A stretch of 64,000 nt of DNA, taken from contig NZ_HE978548.1 of the NCBI RefSeq assembly GCF_000311785.1, positions 2,491 to 66,490 of the forward strand, in the 5' to 3' direction. This document shows positions 1-9,404 of the stretch, one piece after another. The first letter of the stretch is position 1. Every line of letters begins with the position of its first letter. Position numbers and translations under genes: made by a program. The notes under the pieces were generated by a model, which made no database searches, was not told where the DNA came from, and saw only the letters and a list, made by a program, of their open reading frames with translations. This stretch comes from Brevibacillus massiliensis (GTDB taxonomy: Bacteria; Bacillota; Bacilli; Brevibacillales; Brevibacillaceae).

Positions 1-492
1 GTGATAATCTACAAAAAAGAAGAACAGAAACTTCCTGCGACCTTTACCAACCTGATATCCATTGACCTTGGAGTCAATAATCTGGCCGCCAAGCGTGAAG
101 AATTTGTTCGCACACACCGTATTCGTTCTTTGCAAGGAAAACGGAATCGCTATGTCCATAACTTCTTGCATCAAGCGAGTCGGAAGATCGTGGATCTCAT
201 CACCTACAAGGCCGAACTCCTCGGGATCACAGTTGTCAAGCAGAATGAAGCGTACACCAGTGGTTGTTCTGCACTTGATGAAGAGAAGATTGCGAAGAAG
301 GCATACGCACCCAAGCGACGCATTCATCGAGGACTTTTTGTGTCCAACTCAGGATTCAAGATCAACGCAGATGTAAACGGGAGCCTGAATATCTTGCGAA
401 AGTACCTGGGTGGAAAAGGTAGTGAAGCAAAGGTGGCGGGAGTCTTCAATTTCACATTTGGTACACTGAAGACCAGCGTATTGGATGCTTGA
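1..492 (+). pseudogene. Decayed IS200/IS605-family TnpB (remnant 1)
   Basis: Open frame of 163 codons beginning with GTG at the window edge, so the true 5' end may lie outside. It matches the C-terminal half of TnpB, the RNA-guided nuclease of IS200/IS605 elements. Visible are a RuvC-I strand (IDLGVNNLA, D about residue 22), the arginine-rich helix with HNFLHQASRKI, the YTSGCSALDEEKI segment and the RuvC-III strand (NADVNGSLNILRKY). A full TnpB has about 360-400 residues. Two blocks are missing: the linker after RuvC-I, and the stretch between SRKI and YKAELLG that normally carries the RuvC-II glutamate, so the nuclease should be dead. The last about 25 codons (from 421) read through what is probably the element's right end, because the same DNA motif recurs after the TnpB remnant near 53.3 kb. 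Family assignment is secure; inactivity is inferred. Confidence 0.75.
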
Positions 493-582
493 CCGATATT
501 GCTCGTTTTCCCAGTTGCGTTTTAAGTCAGCAATAAAGAGGATACCACAGACAACTTAAACAGTACTTGTAAAAATATAGAA

Positions 583-605
583 CAGTCTCGGAAGACTGGA
601 TTTTT
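583..605 (+). terminator. Possible terminator hairpin after the TnpB remnant
   Basis: CAGTCT (583-588) pairs with AGACTG (593-598), followed by GA and five T. The stem is short, so this is a weak call. It separates the TnpB remnant from the Jet operon. I see no convincing promoter pair for the Jet genes between 493 and 661. Confidence 0.35.
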
Positions 606-661
606 GCCCATGTCACCCGTACTATATTCGGTAGACATAAAAGGAAGGGAGGGGGATCTCC

Positions 662-2176
662 ATGAACGATCGGCTGTCCGCCAACATGCTGCGGGGGGTT
701 CCGGAATTTCGTTACCTGAATGCGGAGAATGTCGCGCGTTACCGGGTGATCATGCGCTTTTTCTATCAGGAATACCAGCGTTTGCGCTATTGGCTGAGGC
801 CGGAAGAGGTATATAACGGCGTAGTGCAGTGGGGGGTTTTGGAAGGGTACACGATGGAGCAGTGCCAGGCTGATCTGGAACAGTTGAAGGACTGGCGCAA
901 TCTCGCTTCCCGGCACGATGGCGGCCGGGCGTTGACGGTAGAAGAGTATATGCGGAAGAAAAGTCAGTATGTACTCACCCCATACTCCATCGAAATTGAG
1001 CGAATGCTGGAGACGCTCGAAACGATAAAAGGGTATGGCGGATCGCTGGAGACGACCTATCTCGATACGATTGCGGAATGCCTCATTGCCGTGCGGGCAA
1101 ACGCCGGGCAATTTCAGCCGGGGGAGGCGCTGGCTTGTTGGGAAAAGCTGTACCAATGCTTTAAGACCATGCATGAGAACGCCGCCGACTTTATCGCCAG
1201 CATGCACTCCATCCAGGCGGAGCAGATGATGGCGACAGATGCGTTTCTGCTTATGAAAGACAAATTGACGGAATACCTCCAACATTTTATCAAAGGGCTG
1301 CAGAAGAGCGCCTATCAAATCGAAGGGCATTTGCTGAAGATCTCGGACACGCTGGCGGATATGTTTTTGGATCAGGTAGCTGAGGATGAACTGCGAAAGC
1401 CGCGGCTGGAGGAGAGTTTTACCCGCGAGGAATTGATCTCTTCCCTGAAGCAGGGATGGAATAATCTTCGGCGGTGGTTTCTGGGAGCAGGGCATGAACC
1501 GAGTGAACTGGTTTTGCTGGAACGGGCGACCAAGGAAACGATCGCCAAGGTGGTACGATGCGCTCTGCGGTTGCAGGAGCGAAAGCGCGCAGGGATCAGC
1601 CGCAAGAAGGAACTGGAGTATCTGGCGCAGTGGTTTGACCGGCTTGGCTCCCTGGATGAGGCTCATCGCCTTGCCGCGTATGCGTTTGGCTTGTTTTCCA
1701 GCAGGCATCTGCAAGGCGAGGATGAGCGGACGACGGATCTCGCGGACAAATCCATGTGGGAAGAAGTGCCCAATATTCGCCCGATTCGGTCACGCAGCCG
1801 TAAACGGATTTCCCGCTCGGAGACCGAACCGGTTCGCCAGTCGGGAAACAGGCAGCGGGAGTATCGGGCAGCGGTTGAACAGCAGTTTCAGGAAGAGAGG
1901 GCTTTTTTGGGCCAATTGGCGGAAAGAAGACAGGTACGCATATCCGACTTTGGCGTTGTCGATGCCAAAACGCGCATGCGGCTGCTGCAGTGGATCGGGC
2001 GATGCATGGCGAACTCGTCCCGTTCCTTTGTCACGGCGGAAGGAGTAAAGGTCAGCTTGCGGTTGGAGCGATCGGGCGAGATGACGACACTGTATTGCGA
2101 AGACGGGGAATTGGACATGCCCGACTACACCTTGCTGTTCGCCAGTCCGCTGAAGGGGGAGACGAAACATGGCTAG
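662..2176 (+). CDS. jetA: Wadjet subunit JetA-like (TIGR02677/DUF2397 family)
   Basis: 504-residue soluble protein, first of a four-gene cassette. Its sequence style (long amphipathic helices, an acidic N-terminal half, LLQWIGRCM near the C-terminus) and its position match the TIGR02677/DUF2397 family, the kleisin-like subunit of Wadjet systems. In Wadjet, JetA, JetB and the SMC protein JetC form a condensin-like loop extruder that recognises closed circular plasmids, and JetD cuts them (established for the family). The ATG at 662 follows a strong GGAAGGGAGGGGG site, which fixes the start. The stop overlaps the start of the next gene by 8 bases, showing translational coupling. No frameshift or truncation is visible. 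I recognise the family mainly from the set of four; the individual call rests on that context. Confidence 0.82.
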   Translation: MNDRLSANMLRGVPEFRYLNAENVARYRVIMRFFYQEYQRLRYWLRPEEVYNGVVQWGVLEGYTMEQCQADLEQLKDWRNLASRHDGGRALTVEEYMRKKSQYVLTPYSIEIERMLETLETIKGYGGSLETTYLDTIAECLIAVRANAGQFQPGEALACWEKLYQCFKTMHENAADFIASMHSIQAEQMMATDAFLLMKDKLTEYLQHFIKGLQKSAYQIEGHLLKISDTLADMFLDQVAEDELRKPRLEESFTREELISSLKQGWNNLRRWFLGAGHEPSELVLLERATKETIAKVVRCALRLQERKRAGISRKKELEYLAQWFDRLGSLDEAHRLAAYAFGLFSSRHLQGEDERTTDLADKSMWEEVPNIRPIRSRSRKRISRSETEPVRQSGNRQREYRAAVEQQFQEERAFLGQLAERRQVRISDFGVVDAKTRMRLLQWIGRCMANSSRSFVTAEGVKVSLRLERSGEMTTLYCEDGELDMPDYTLLFASPLKGETKHG

Positions 2177-3395
2177 AGGCGGTTCAAGATCCTGGGCTTT
2201 GCGGCGGATGCGGATGCAGGGGCGGTCGGGTGAGGACGTCTGGCGGGAAAGACGCAGAGCGTGTGCGCTCGCCCTGTTAAACCGGCCCTGGATCACGAAA
2301 GAGGAAGAACCGGAGTTGTTCTACTGGATCCGCGACCAGTACCGCGAACTGCGCGACTGGTTTGCCGAGTATGCCGGGTTCTCTCTATTGGTCACCAGGA
2401 CCATGGCCAAACTGGACAAGGCCCCCTTGTATGCTTACCCGTGGATGGGCTTTAGCGAATTCCGCGAACCGCGGGATTACACCTTTTTTACCTATGGCCT
2501 GTGGTTTCTGGAAGGAAAAACGGAGATGGACCAGTTCCTCCTGAAAGATATGGTCGTACAAATCCGCGAGCAGATGGTCGGTTCGGGCTTGCATGTGGAT
2601 TGGGAAATCTACCATCACCGCCTGTCCATGGTTCGCGCCTTGAAAAAACTGAAGCAGCTGGGAGTGCTGATAGCGGTAGACGGCGACGAACAGGATTGGG
2701 CTCATAACGATCAAAACAATGTCTTGTATGAATGTACCCCGTATGTTCGCTACGTGCTGCGCCAGTTTCCCGATGAGCTTAGCCGCTATTCCGAAATTCA
2801 CGAGCTTAGCGCGCAAATGGTTTACCCCGACACCGCCGACGGCGAGATGCGGAAACGGCGCCACCGCGTATACCGCAGACTGCTGCTGGAACCGGTAGTG
2901 TTGGATCGGGATTGGGATTCGGACGATTTGTATTACGTGATAACACAGCGCAGGTCGTTGATTGAGCAGCTGCGCACCATGTTTGGCCTGGAAGGAAGTA
3001 GGTACCGCGAAGGTCTGTTGTTTTTTCACCCTGAACTGACGGGTGACAGCGAACTGTTTCCCACTTTGTCCGCTTTGTCGAACCTGGCACTGCTGCTCGC
3101 AGGGGAGTTGCGACGCCTGATTCATCAGGAGTCGTCCCTTTGGCATGCAGAAGAGGACGGCACGGTGCTGCTTACCCGGACTGATCTGGAAAATCTCTTG
3201 CTTGTGCTTGGCCAGCGCTATAAGGAGTACTGGAGCAAGGAACATCGGGAGATGACGTCGGCGGAATTGGCCGAAGCGCTGACCCAGCATCTTGCCGAGT
3301 GGGGGCTTGGCCGTTGGCAAGACGACAACCGCTTCGCCGTCTTCCCGGTAATGGGGCGCTGGAACGGGATGTATCAAGCAGTGGAAGCAGAATAA
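2169..3395 (+). CDS. jetB: Wadjet subunit JetB-like (TIGR02678/DUF2398 family)
   Basis: 408-residue protein whose ATG lies inside the last codons of jetA, with GAAGGGGGA just upstream as ribosome site. It corresponds to TIGR02678/DUF2398, the KITE-like winged-helix partner that bridges kleisin and SMC heads in Wadjet (family knowledge). Typical features are the basic N-terminus, the aromatic stretch DYTFFTYGLWFLEGK (about residues 102-116) and VYRRLLLEPVVLDRDW around residue 235. The gene ends 15 bases before jetC. It appears intact. On its own the protein would be called hypothetical; the neighbours make the role clear. Confidence 0.82.
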   Translation: MARGGSRSWALRRMRMQGRSGEDVWRERRRACALALLNRPWITKEEEPELFYWIRDQYRELRDWFAEYAGFSLLVTRTMAKLDKAPLYAYPWMGFSEFREPRDYTFFTYGLWFLEGKTEMDQFLLKDMVVQIREQMVGSGLHVDWEIYHHRLSMVRALKKLKQLGVLIAVDGDEQDWAHNDQNNVLYECTPYVRYVLRQFPDELSRYSEIHELSAQMVYPDTADGEMRKRRHRVYRRLLLEPVVLDRDWDSDDLYYVITQRRSLIEQLRTMFGLEGSRYREGLLFFHPELTGDSELFPTLSALSNLALLLAGELRRLIHQESSLWHAEEDGTVLLTRTDLENLLLVLGQRYKEYWSKEHREMTSAELAEALTQHLAEWGLGRWQDDNRFAVFPVMGRWNGMYQAVEAE

Positions 3396-3410
3396 AAGGA
3401 GGCGGATCGA

Positions 3411-6400
3411 GTGGACTCGCAAAACCAATGGGAAGGTTTGGAGAAACAGCATTCCCCTGAAGCCGGGCTGCCGCCGCGCAACCGCTGGGAAATGGCTCGG
3501 GCGGGAATCTTCAATTTTTGGGTGTACGACGACGAAGAGATCGCCCTGGAAGCGGGGCGGCTTATTTTGCGCGGGACGAACGGCGCCGGCAAGTCGGTGA
3601 CGATGCAAAGCTTTCTTCCGCTCGTGCTGGACGGCGACAAACGCCCGCAGCGCCTCGATCCGTTTGGTTCGAGGGACCGGCGCATCGAATATTACCTGCT
3701 TGGCGAAGACGGCAAACATACGGACCGCATCGGGTACTTGTGGATGGAATTTTATCACCGGGAAAAGGACTTGTACAAAACGATCGGGATAGGCTTGCGG
3801 GCGAAGAGAGGCGCTTCACAAGTAGGCTTTTGGGGGTTTGTGCTGGAGGACGGCCGCAGAGTGAACAAAGATTTCTGGCTGTACGACCGGCATGATTGGT
3901 TGGAAGGCAAAGGAAAGTACCCGCTGGATCGACGTGAATTGGAAGAGCGCATCGGTGCGGGCGGCCAGGTGGTTCAAGAGCAAAAGGCATACCGGGACCT
4001 GGTGAACAAAGCATTGTTCGGTTTTCATGACAGCGAAGCTTTTGCCGATTTGCTGCAATTGATGATTCAACTGCGCAGTCCCAAGCTCTCCAAGGATTTT
4101 AAGCCCTCGGCCATTTACCACATCTTGACCGAAGCGCTGCCGCCGCTGCAGGAGGAAGACTTGCGTCCGCTGTCCGAAGTGCTTGAAGATATGGACCAGA
4201 TCACGGATCGGCTGGATGAGCTAAAGCTGCACCAGGCCGAACTGGAGAAATTGGAAAAAGCGTACGATCGATATAACCGGTTTTTGCTTTATCAAGCGTC
4301 CGAACAGGTTTTGGAAGCAAAAGCGAGTGCCGATGAGGCGACCAAACATGTGGAAGAAGTTCGCGCCCAATGCGCGGATACCGAGCAGAAGATTGCCGGG
4401 ACTGCCGAACGGCTGCAGGGATACCGGAACCGCCTGCAAGAGGTGGAAGCCGATCTGGAACTCTTGTCCCGGCATGAAGCGATTGAAAAGCAGAAAGAGC
4501 TGCAAGGGCTGGAAGGAAATTTTGCCGAGACAGGGGAGTATTTGCAAAAGATTCGCCAGCGAATCAAGGCGGACAGGCAGCGCATGGACAAGGTGCAGCT
4601 GGAAAAGAAGCAGTCCGAAACCATGCTGACGGAACAAATAAGCGCACAGGAAGAGATGCTGGCGGAGTTGGAATCGTCCGCCCGGGATTGTGAATTTGTC
4701 GAGCATGATCTCTACCACCGTTACTGGGGGACACAGCCTCCTGATGAATTCCATTTTATGGAGCATTGGAAACGGGATGTCGCACGCCACCGCGAAGCGA
4801 TTGGGCATGCTTTGAAACTGGCGGAAACGGAACGGGAAGCATGGAACAGTTTGCAGGAGTTCGAGAAGGAGCTGGGCGCCGTTCGGCAGGAGCGAGACGC
4901 GGCCGAACGGGCAAAAGTAGAGTCAGAGAAACACCTGGCCGCAACTGTGCACCAGCTGAAAGAGAGTATCGTGCTGTGGCGGCAGCAGCTCAAGGGATTG
5001 CCCGTCAGCGACGATGGGTTCCAGCGAATTTTGCAAGCCGTCTCCTCCATGTCTCTTGCGCAGCGCAACTACGAGATCGTAAAGCGGCCCCTGCAGGAAG
5101 CGGCGGAAGAGGCCAGAAGGCAATGGAAGGAACGGGAATGGCAGCTCGCCCATGAGCGCGATCAGGTGACAGCGGAGCTCCAGCGATTGAAACAGGAACA
5201 ACAGGCCTGGCGGGAGAGCCGTGAGCCGGAACCGGAGCGTAGTGAAGCAAGGGCGGCATCGCGGACAAGTCGCGGTGCGGGACAGGGAGCCCCGCTTTAT
5301 GCAGTATGTGAGTTCCAGGATCACTGGGATGACGCGGAGCGGGCGCGAATAGAAGCGGTGCTGTCCGCTTCCGGCTTGCTGGATGCCTGGATCGCGTCTG
5401 ACGGTCAGATCGGAAGGGTAGAACAGGGAGAAGAAGTGTGGATTGCTCCCGCACCGGTTGAATGGGGGTATACGCTTGCCGACGTGCTGAAGCCAACCCC
5501 CTCGCCGGAGAGCGGTTTGGACGAAGCGACGATCGATGCTGTACTGCGGACATTTGCCTGGAGCGAGGGAGGAGATGATGGGCTTTTTCAAGAGGCGGAC
5601 GCGACGTCGATCTGGGTCGGGCCCTCATCATTCCAGTTTGGGCCGCTTCGCGGCCAGGTGACGGATACCCAGCCCGCGCGGTTTATCGGCAAAGAGGCGC
5701 GCCGCCGTTACAAGCTTGCGGAAATCGCGCGTCTGGAGCGGGAGATCGAAGCGTGTGGCCAAAGACTGCAGCAGCTTGCCGGGGAATTGAGGGATGTGCA
5801 GTCGTCCCTGGAACAGATCGAAGCGGAAGTCTCTGCTTTCCCGGAAGAAAAGCAGCTTCAGGAATGCCTGGATGCATTGGCCGAGGCGACCCACCAGTTG
5901 ATGGCGCTAATGGGTCAGGAGCAGCGGATGTCCGAGCGGCTCAAGGAAAAACACAGTCAATGGCAGCAGATCAAAATAGAATTGACGGAAAGTACCCGGC
6001 AGTGGTCGCGCCTCAAAAGCCTTCGCGATCTTCGCGAGGCACGCGAAATGATTCAGCATTACGTAAATGGACTTTCCGATTTGTACGCGGAGTGGAAACA
6101 GTACCGGCACACGGTACAAACGGTAAACAGGCTGGCGGAAGAGGAAAGGGAACTGGTGTTGGGGCTTGAGCGTGACGAGGAGTTGGCGGATGAGCTGGAG
6201 GATAAGTGCCGCTCGCTAAAGGTCAGGATTGAGAGTTTGCGGCGTCATATGCAGGAGTTGGGCATTCACGATATGTACGAGCGTATTGCCCGGCTGGAAG
6301 CGGAGAAAAAGGAATTGAGGCGGAAGGATGAAGAGGAAGACAAGCTGCTAAGGGAAGCGGAATATGACCGGGCCCGGCTAATGGAACGCCTTGCGGTCAG

Positions 6401-7601
6401 GGAGGAGCGCATGCAGCAGGCGCTGCAAATATGTGAGCAGGCGCTCCAGCAGTGGAAGCGGGAGATGGAGCTTGCGCTGGTTGCCGATTGGCAGGACGTC
6501 TGTTCCACTGAGGGCGCGCCGGATCAGGTGTACCTCCTTTGCCAAACCATCTACGCCAAACTTCAGTCTATGGCAGCGGGACGAAACCGGGAAAGCTTTG
6601 CTTCTTCCCTGTTGGATCAGTTTAACGCAGTACGCCACCTTTTAATGGATTACGCGTTGGAGGCCGTGGTGGACGACGCCACCGGCCGGGTGACGGTAGT
6701 CTCCATGCGCGATCGCATCCGGCCGCAGACACCTGCCGCCTTGCTAGCCGAGATTACCGATCTGATCGCAGAGCAGTCCGGCTTGCTGGAGGAAAAAGAC
6801 CGCCAACTGTTCGAAGAGATCATCTTGCGAAGCGTCGGGAAGACGATTCGCCAGCGGATTCTGCGGGCAGAACAGTGGATCAGGGACATGAACCGGTTGA
6901 TGGCGGAACGCAACACCTCAAGCGGATTGAAATTGCAGCTTCAGTGGGTGCCAAAAGCGGCACAGTCGGAAAAAGAGATGAACGCCGAGCAGTTGGTTGA
7001 CCTGTTGCGGCGAGACGCGCGGCTGCTGCGCGAGGACGAGATCGAACAGATGATTCAGCACTTCCGCTCACGCATCCAGTGGGCCAAGCAGGGCGCCCAG
7101 GAAGAGAGGGAGTCGCTGCGTAAGCATATTTACGAGATTCTGGATTATCGCACTTGGTTTCAGTTCGTGCTGCGGTATAAAAAAGGCGGGGAGGCAGGGT
7201 ATCGCGAGCTGACCGATTCGAAATTCAACGTCATGAGCGGCGGGGAAAAGGCGATGTCCATGTACATTCCGCTGTTTGCCGCCACCTATTCCCGCTACGA
7301 GGATGCCGCGCCCGACGCGCCCAAAATCATTTCGCTGGATGAAGCTTTTGCCGGTGTAGACGAAGAAAACATCCGCGACCTGTTTAAGCTGTTGAGCGAA
7401 ATGGATTTCGATTACATGATGACCTCGCAGGTTTTATGGGGATGTTACGATACCGTGCCCCGCCTGTCCGTCGTGGAAATCTGCCGGCCGAATGACGCCG
7501 ATTTTGTCACGCTGTTCCGCTATCGTTGGAATGGCAAGCGTCTGAGCCTGCTCTCCTCGGATGAAGCGGCCGCAGCTCTGGAGTTGCAGCCTGATGAATG
7601 A
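3411..7601 (+). CDS. jetC: Wadjet SMC-like ATPase JetC (TIGR02680 family)
   Basis: 1396-residue SMC-type ATPase, the motor of the Wadjet complex. The N-terminal head has a Walker A motif GTNGAGKS at residues 55-62. Two long coiled-coil arms rich in Glu, Gln, Arg and Leu flank a central globular hinge-like part around residues 620-770. The C-terminal head has the ABC signature MSGGEK (M1275-K1280) and a Walker B ending SLDEAFAGVDEENI, with D1310 and the catalytic E1311. All ATPase residues are therefore present. The start is GTG at 3411, 7 bases after AAAAGGAGG. The stop codon overlaps jetD. The family TIGR02680 is named for exactly this four-gene neighbourhood. Other possibilities such as SbcC or MukB are less likely, because the partner genes are Jet-type. 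Confidence 0.88.
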   Translation: MDSQNQWEGLEKQHSPEAGLPPRNRWEMARAGIFNFWVYDDEEIALEAGRLILRGTNGAGKSVTMQSFLPLVLDGDKRPQRLDPFGSRDRRIEYYLLGEDGKHTDRIGYLWMEFYHREKDLYKTIGIGLRAKRGASQVGFWGFVLEDGRRVNKDFWLYDRHDWLEGKGKYPLDRRELEERIGAGGQVVQEQKAYRDLVNKALFGFHDSEAFADLLQLMIQLRSPKLSKDFKPSAIYHILTEALPPLQEEDLRPLSEVLEDMDQITDRLDELKLHQAELEKLEKAYDRYNRFLLYQASEQVLEAKASADEATKHVEEVRAQCADTEQKIAGTAERLQGYRNRLQEVEADLELLSRHEAIEKQKELQGLEGNFAETGEYLQKIRQRIKADRQRMDKVQLEKKQSETMLTEQISAQEEMLAELESSARDCEFVEHDLYHRYWGTQPPDEFHFMEHWKRDVARHREAIGHALKLAETEREAWNSLQEFEKELGAVRQERDAAERAKVESEKHLAATVHQLKESIVLWRQQLKGLPVSDDGFQRILQAVSSMSLAQRNYEIVKRPLQEAAEEARRQWKEREWQLAHERDQVTAELQRLKQEQQAWRESREPEPERSEARAASRTSRGAGQGAPLYAVCEFQDHWDDAERARIEAVLSASGLLDAWIASDGQIGRVEQGEEVWIAPAPVEWGYTLADVLKPTPSPESGLDEATIDAVLRTFAWSEGGDDGLFQEADATSIWVGPSSFQFGPLRGQVTDTQPARFIGKEARRRYKLAEIARLEREIEACGQRLQQLAGELRDVQSSLEQIEAEVSAFPEEKQLQECLDALAEATHQLMALMGQEQRMSERLKEKHSQWQQIKIELTESTRQWSRLKSLRDLREAREMIQHYVNGLSDLYAEWKQYRHTVQTVNRLAEEERELVLGLERDEELADELEDKCRSLKVRIESLRRHMQELGIHDMYERIARLEAEKKELRRKDEEEDKLLREAEYDRARLMERLAVREERMQQALQICEQALQQWKREMELALVADWQDVCSTEGAPDQVYLLCQTIYAKLQSMAAGRNRESFASSLLDQFNAVRHLLMDYALEAVVDDATGRVTVVSMRDRIRPQTPAALLAEITDLIAEQSGLLEEKDRQLFEEIILRSVGKTIRQRILRAEQWIRDMNRLMAERNTSSGLKLQLQWVPKAAQSEKEMNAEQLVDLLRRDARLLREDEIEQMIQHFRSRIQWAKQGAQEERESLRKHIYEILDYRTWFQFVLRYKKGGEAGYRELTDSKFNVMSGGEKAMSMYIPLFAATYSRYEDAAPDAPKIISLDEAFAGVDEENIRDLFKLLSEMDFDYMMTSQVLWGCYDTVPRLSVVEICRPNDADFVTLFRYRWNGKRLSLLSSDEAAAALELQPDE

Positions 7602-9033
7602 GCAGCGGGAGAAAGAAGTGAAGCGATTTTTTTCCGAACCCGGATTTGCCCGGTTCATCGATCTCCTCCGCAAAAAGTACAGGTCACGGGGCGCATCCGG
7701 GACGATTTCCCTGCCGAAGCTGTCAGCGGAAGAATCAGCGGCACTTACCGGATTGTTGGGAATCTATTTGCATCCCGGCAAAGACTTGAGCGTCAAAGTG
7801 AAACATGTGGAAAAAATCTTGCTTCACAGCAGTTATGCGATCACCATCCGGGAACTGCTGGCCTGTTTGGATGGCGGTGAGGTTTTAACCCGGACAGAAG
7901 AGGAACAACAAGCGCAGATACGCTGGAAGCGATTTTTCGATGAGGCGCTTCAGGCTAATTTACCCTATCATCCGCCACCCGACCTCACGAAATGGGTAGA
8001 ACAACTGCGTCAGGGGATTGCCCCGGGAAGCCGGATTTTACGCAGGATGCATGCCCAAAATCCGGAAGAGGCGCTGCGGGATTTTGTTCACTGTCTGGCC
8101 GCGCTCTGCCGGGTTTGGAAGAGGGAATCAGAAAAGAGCAATGAAGCTGCCGACCGGGTTATGCTCAGGCTACCTGTTTTGGCCGCACAGGTAACGGGCG
8201 ATGCTCACGGCTTTGATTATAAAAAAACGGTTGGACGATTGCTGTGGCACGGCATTTTGGCGATTTTTACCGACGCGGGAGAGACGGCCCAATCGTTGTC
8301 TCTTCAAGAATGGGACGACGATTGGGAACAACATGATTCGCCTGGAGATGACGAGAAAGGTGTAACGGAACAGGTGAAAAGCTTGCTCATTCGCGAGACT
8401 TACCGTTTGGCCGGGATTGCCGATGATGACATCTCTTCCCAGGTGATTCTCTTTGCGCCGTACATGACCGGCAAATGTGAAGAGCTTGTCCTGACGCTGC
8501 GGCAAGTGGAGAAAATGCCTGTCGTTCCCGCATGCTCGGAACTGTATGTGGTAGAGAACCCATCGGTGTTTGCCACGCTTTTGGAAGGGATTGCCCCGGA
8601 TGACCTCTCCCGCCATAGTGTGGCCAAGTCACCTCCTCTAGCCAATGCTCCGATGCTGGTCTGTTTAAATGGCCAGCCGAGTGCGGCCACGATTCGTTGG
8701 CTCGACCGCTGCATGGAGGGCGGGGAACACCACAATCGTTTGCTGTACTATTCCGGGGATTTTGATGTGAAAGGAGTGGCGATTGCCCAAGCCCTTCATC
8801 ATCGCTATGGACAGCGATTTGTCCCTTGGCGCATGAGTGCGGCGGATTATGAAAAGTATGCCGATGCGGGAATTCCTCTGTCCGGTGAGGAGAAAAGGAA
8901 GTTGCAAAAATGGCAAGTTTCATGGGACGGCCGCCTCGGTACCGTTATGGCACAACACGGCACCAAAGTGCATCAGGAATTGTTTGTAGAGGATCTGCTG
9001 CTGGATTGGCTGAATGCGTGGGGGGAGGTGTAG
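7594..9033 (+). CDS. jetD: Wadjet Toprim nuclease JetD (TIGR02679/DUF2399 family)
   Basis: 479 residues from the ATG at 7594, which overlaps the jetC stop (GATGAATGA); a longer reading from 7561 is possible but would lie inside jetC. The protein fits TIGR02679, with a C-terminal DUF2399 Toprim domain. The Toprim acid residues are visible: E321 in YVVENPSVF and the D389-x-D391 pair in YSGDFDVKG. The family subunit JetD is the nuclease that cleaves the plasmid after JetABC has extruded it. The N-terminal half is probably the DUF3323-type DNA-binding part. The set is complete and every key residue I can check is present, so the system should be functional (inference). Confidence 0.85.
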   Translation: MNEQREKEVKRFFSEPGFARFIDLLRKKYRSRGASGTISLPKLSAEESAALTGLLGIYLHPGKDLSVKVKHVEKILLHSSYAITIRELLACLDGGEVLTRTEEEQQAQIRWKRFFDEALQANLPYHPPPDLTKWVEQLRQGIAPGSRILRRMHAQNPEEALRDFVHCLAALCRVWKRESEKSNEAADRVMLRLPVLAAQVTGDAHGFDYKKTVGRLLWHGILAIFTDAGETAQSLSLQEWDDDWEQHDSPGDDEKGVTEQVKSLLIRETYRLAGIADDDISSQVILFAPYMTGKCEELVLTLRQVEKMPVVPACSELYVVENPSVFATLLEGIAPDDLSRHSVAKSPPLANAPMLVCLNGQPSAATIRWLDRCMEGGEHHNRLLYYSGDFDVKGVAIAQALHHRYGQRFVPWRMSAADYEKYADAGIPLSGEEKRKLQKWQVSWDGRLGTVMAQHGTKVHQELFVEDLLLDWLNAWGEV

Positions 9034-9035
9034 TA

Positions 9036-9128
9036 TTGCTTCAGGAGTCAAAGGAACAGCAGTTGGAAGCTATTTTACACGAACTGTTGGAGTTTCTCAG
9101 GATACAGGGTTCAAAACTCCAAAAATAA
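9036..9128 (+). CDS. Possible 30-residue peptide after jetD
   Basis: A TTG at 9036 sits 5 bases after GGGGGGAGGTG and opens a 30-codon frame ending at 9128. The peptide is a single Leu/Glu-rich amphipathic helix. No family is recognised. It could be a real small protein coupled to the Jet operon or simply a chance frame near the operon end. It lies before a clear terminator. Confidence 0.25.
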   Translation: MLQESKEQQLEAILHELLEFLRIQGSKLQK

Positions 9129-9195
9129 GACTTTTCTACTAAGCAAAAAGACCTATACAACCGATACTAATAATAGTCGTTCGTTTCATGATTTT

Positions 9196-9229
9196 GCCCT
9201 TGGCTGCACGCAGTTAAGGGCCTTTTTTT
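9196..9229 (+). terminator. Rho-independent terminator of the Jet operon
   Basis: GCCCTT (9196-9201) pairs with AAGGGC (9216-9221), followed by C and seven T. It ends the Wadjet transcript. The stretch 9230-9400 holds a TATAAT box at 9347-9352 that probably drives the next gene; no clear -35 element or other gene is seen. Confidence 0.7.
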
Positions 9230-9404
9230 GTCCCTGCAAAGAGGATATCGGAATGATTCCGAAGAAGCAGTCCCAACCGGGAGTTTCTCTGCATCCTTCA
9301 TGCAAGCAAGCTGCCAAATATGTGGAAAAAGTATGAGTGTAGAAGGTATAATAGGTTAATTGGAACTATTTCCCCTATGACGAAGCCGAAAGAGGGGTGG
9401 TGTC

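Noticed and set aside
527-1714. Long minus-strand frame of 395 codons opposite jetA
   Set aside because: Shadow of a GC-rich coding strand: no ribosome site, no family, and overlaps a clearly coding gene.
2385-3758. 457-codon minus-strand frame across jetB and jetC
   Set aside because: Spans the ends of two real genes and has no recognisable protein character.
3411-7601. SbcC or MukB for the large SMC protein
   Set aside because: Partners and Toprim nuclease are of Jet type; no SbcD, MukE or MukF gene is adjacent.
9230-9400. c-di-GMP or other riboswitch before the GGDEF/EAL gene
   Set aside because: I looked for GEMM-type conserved blocks and found none; only a TATAAT box is visible.
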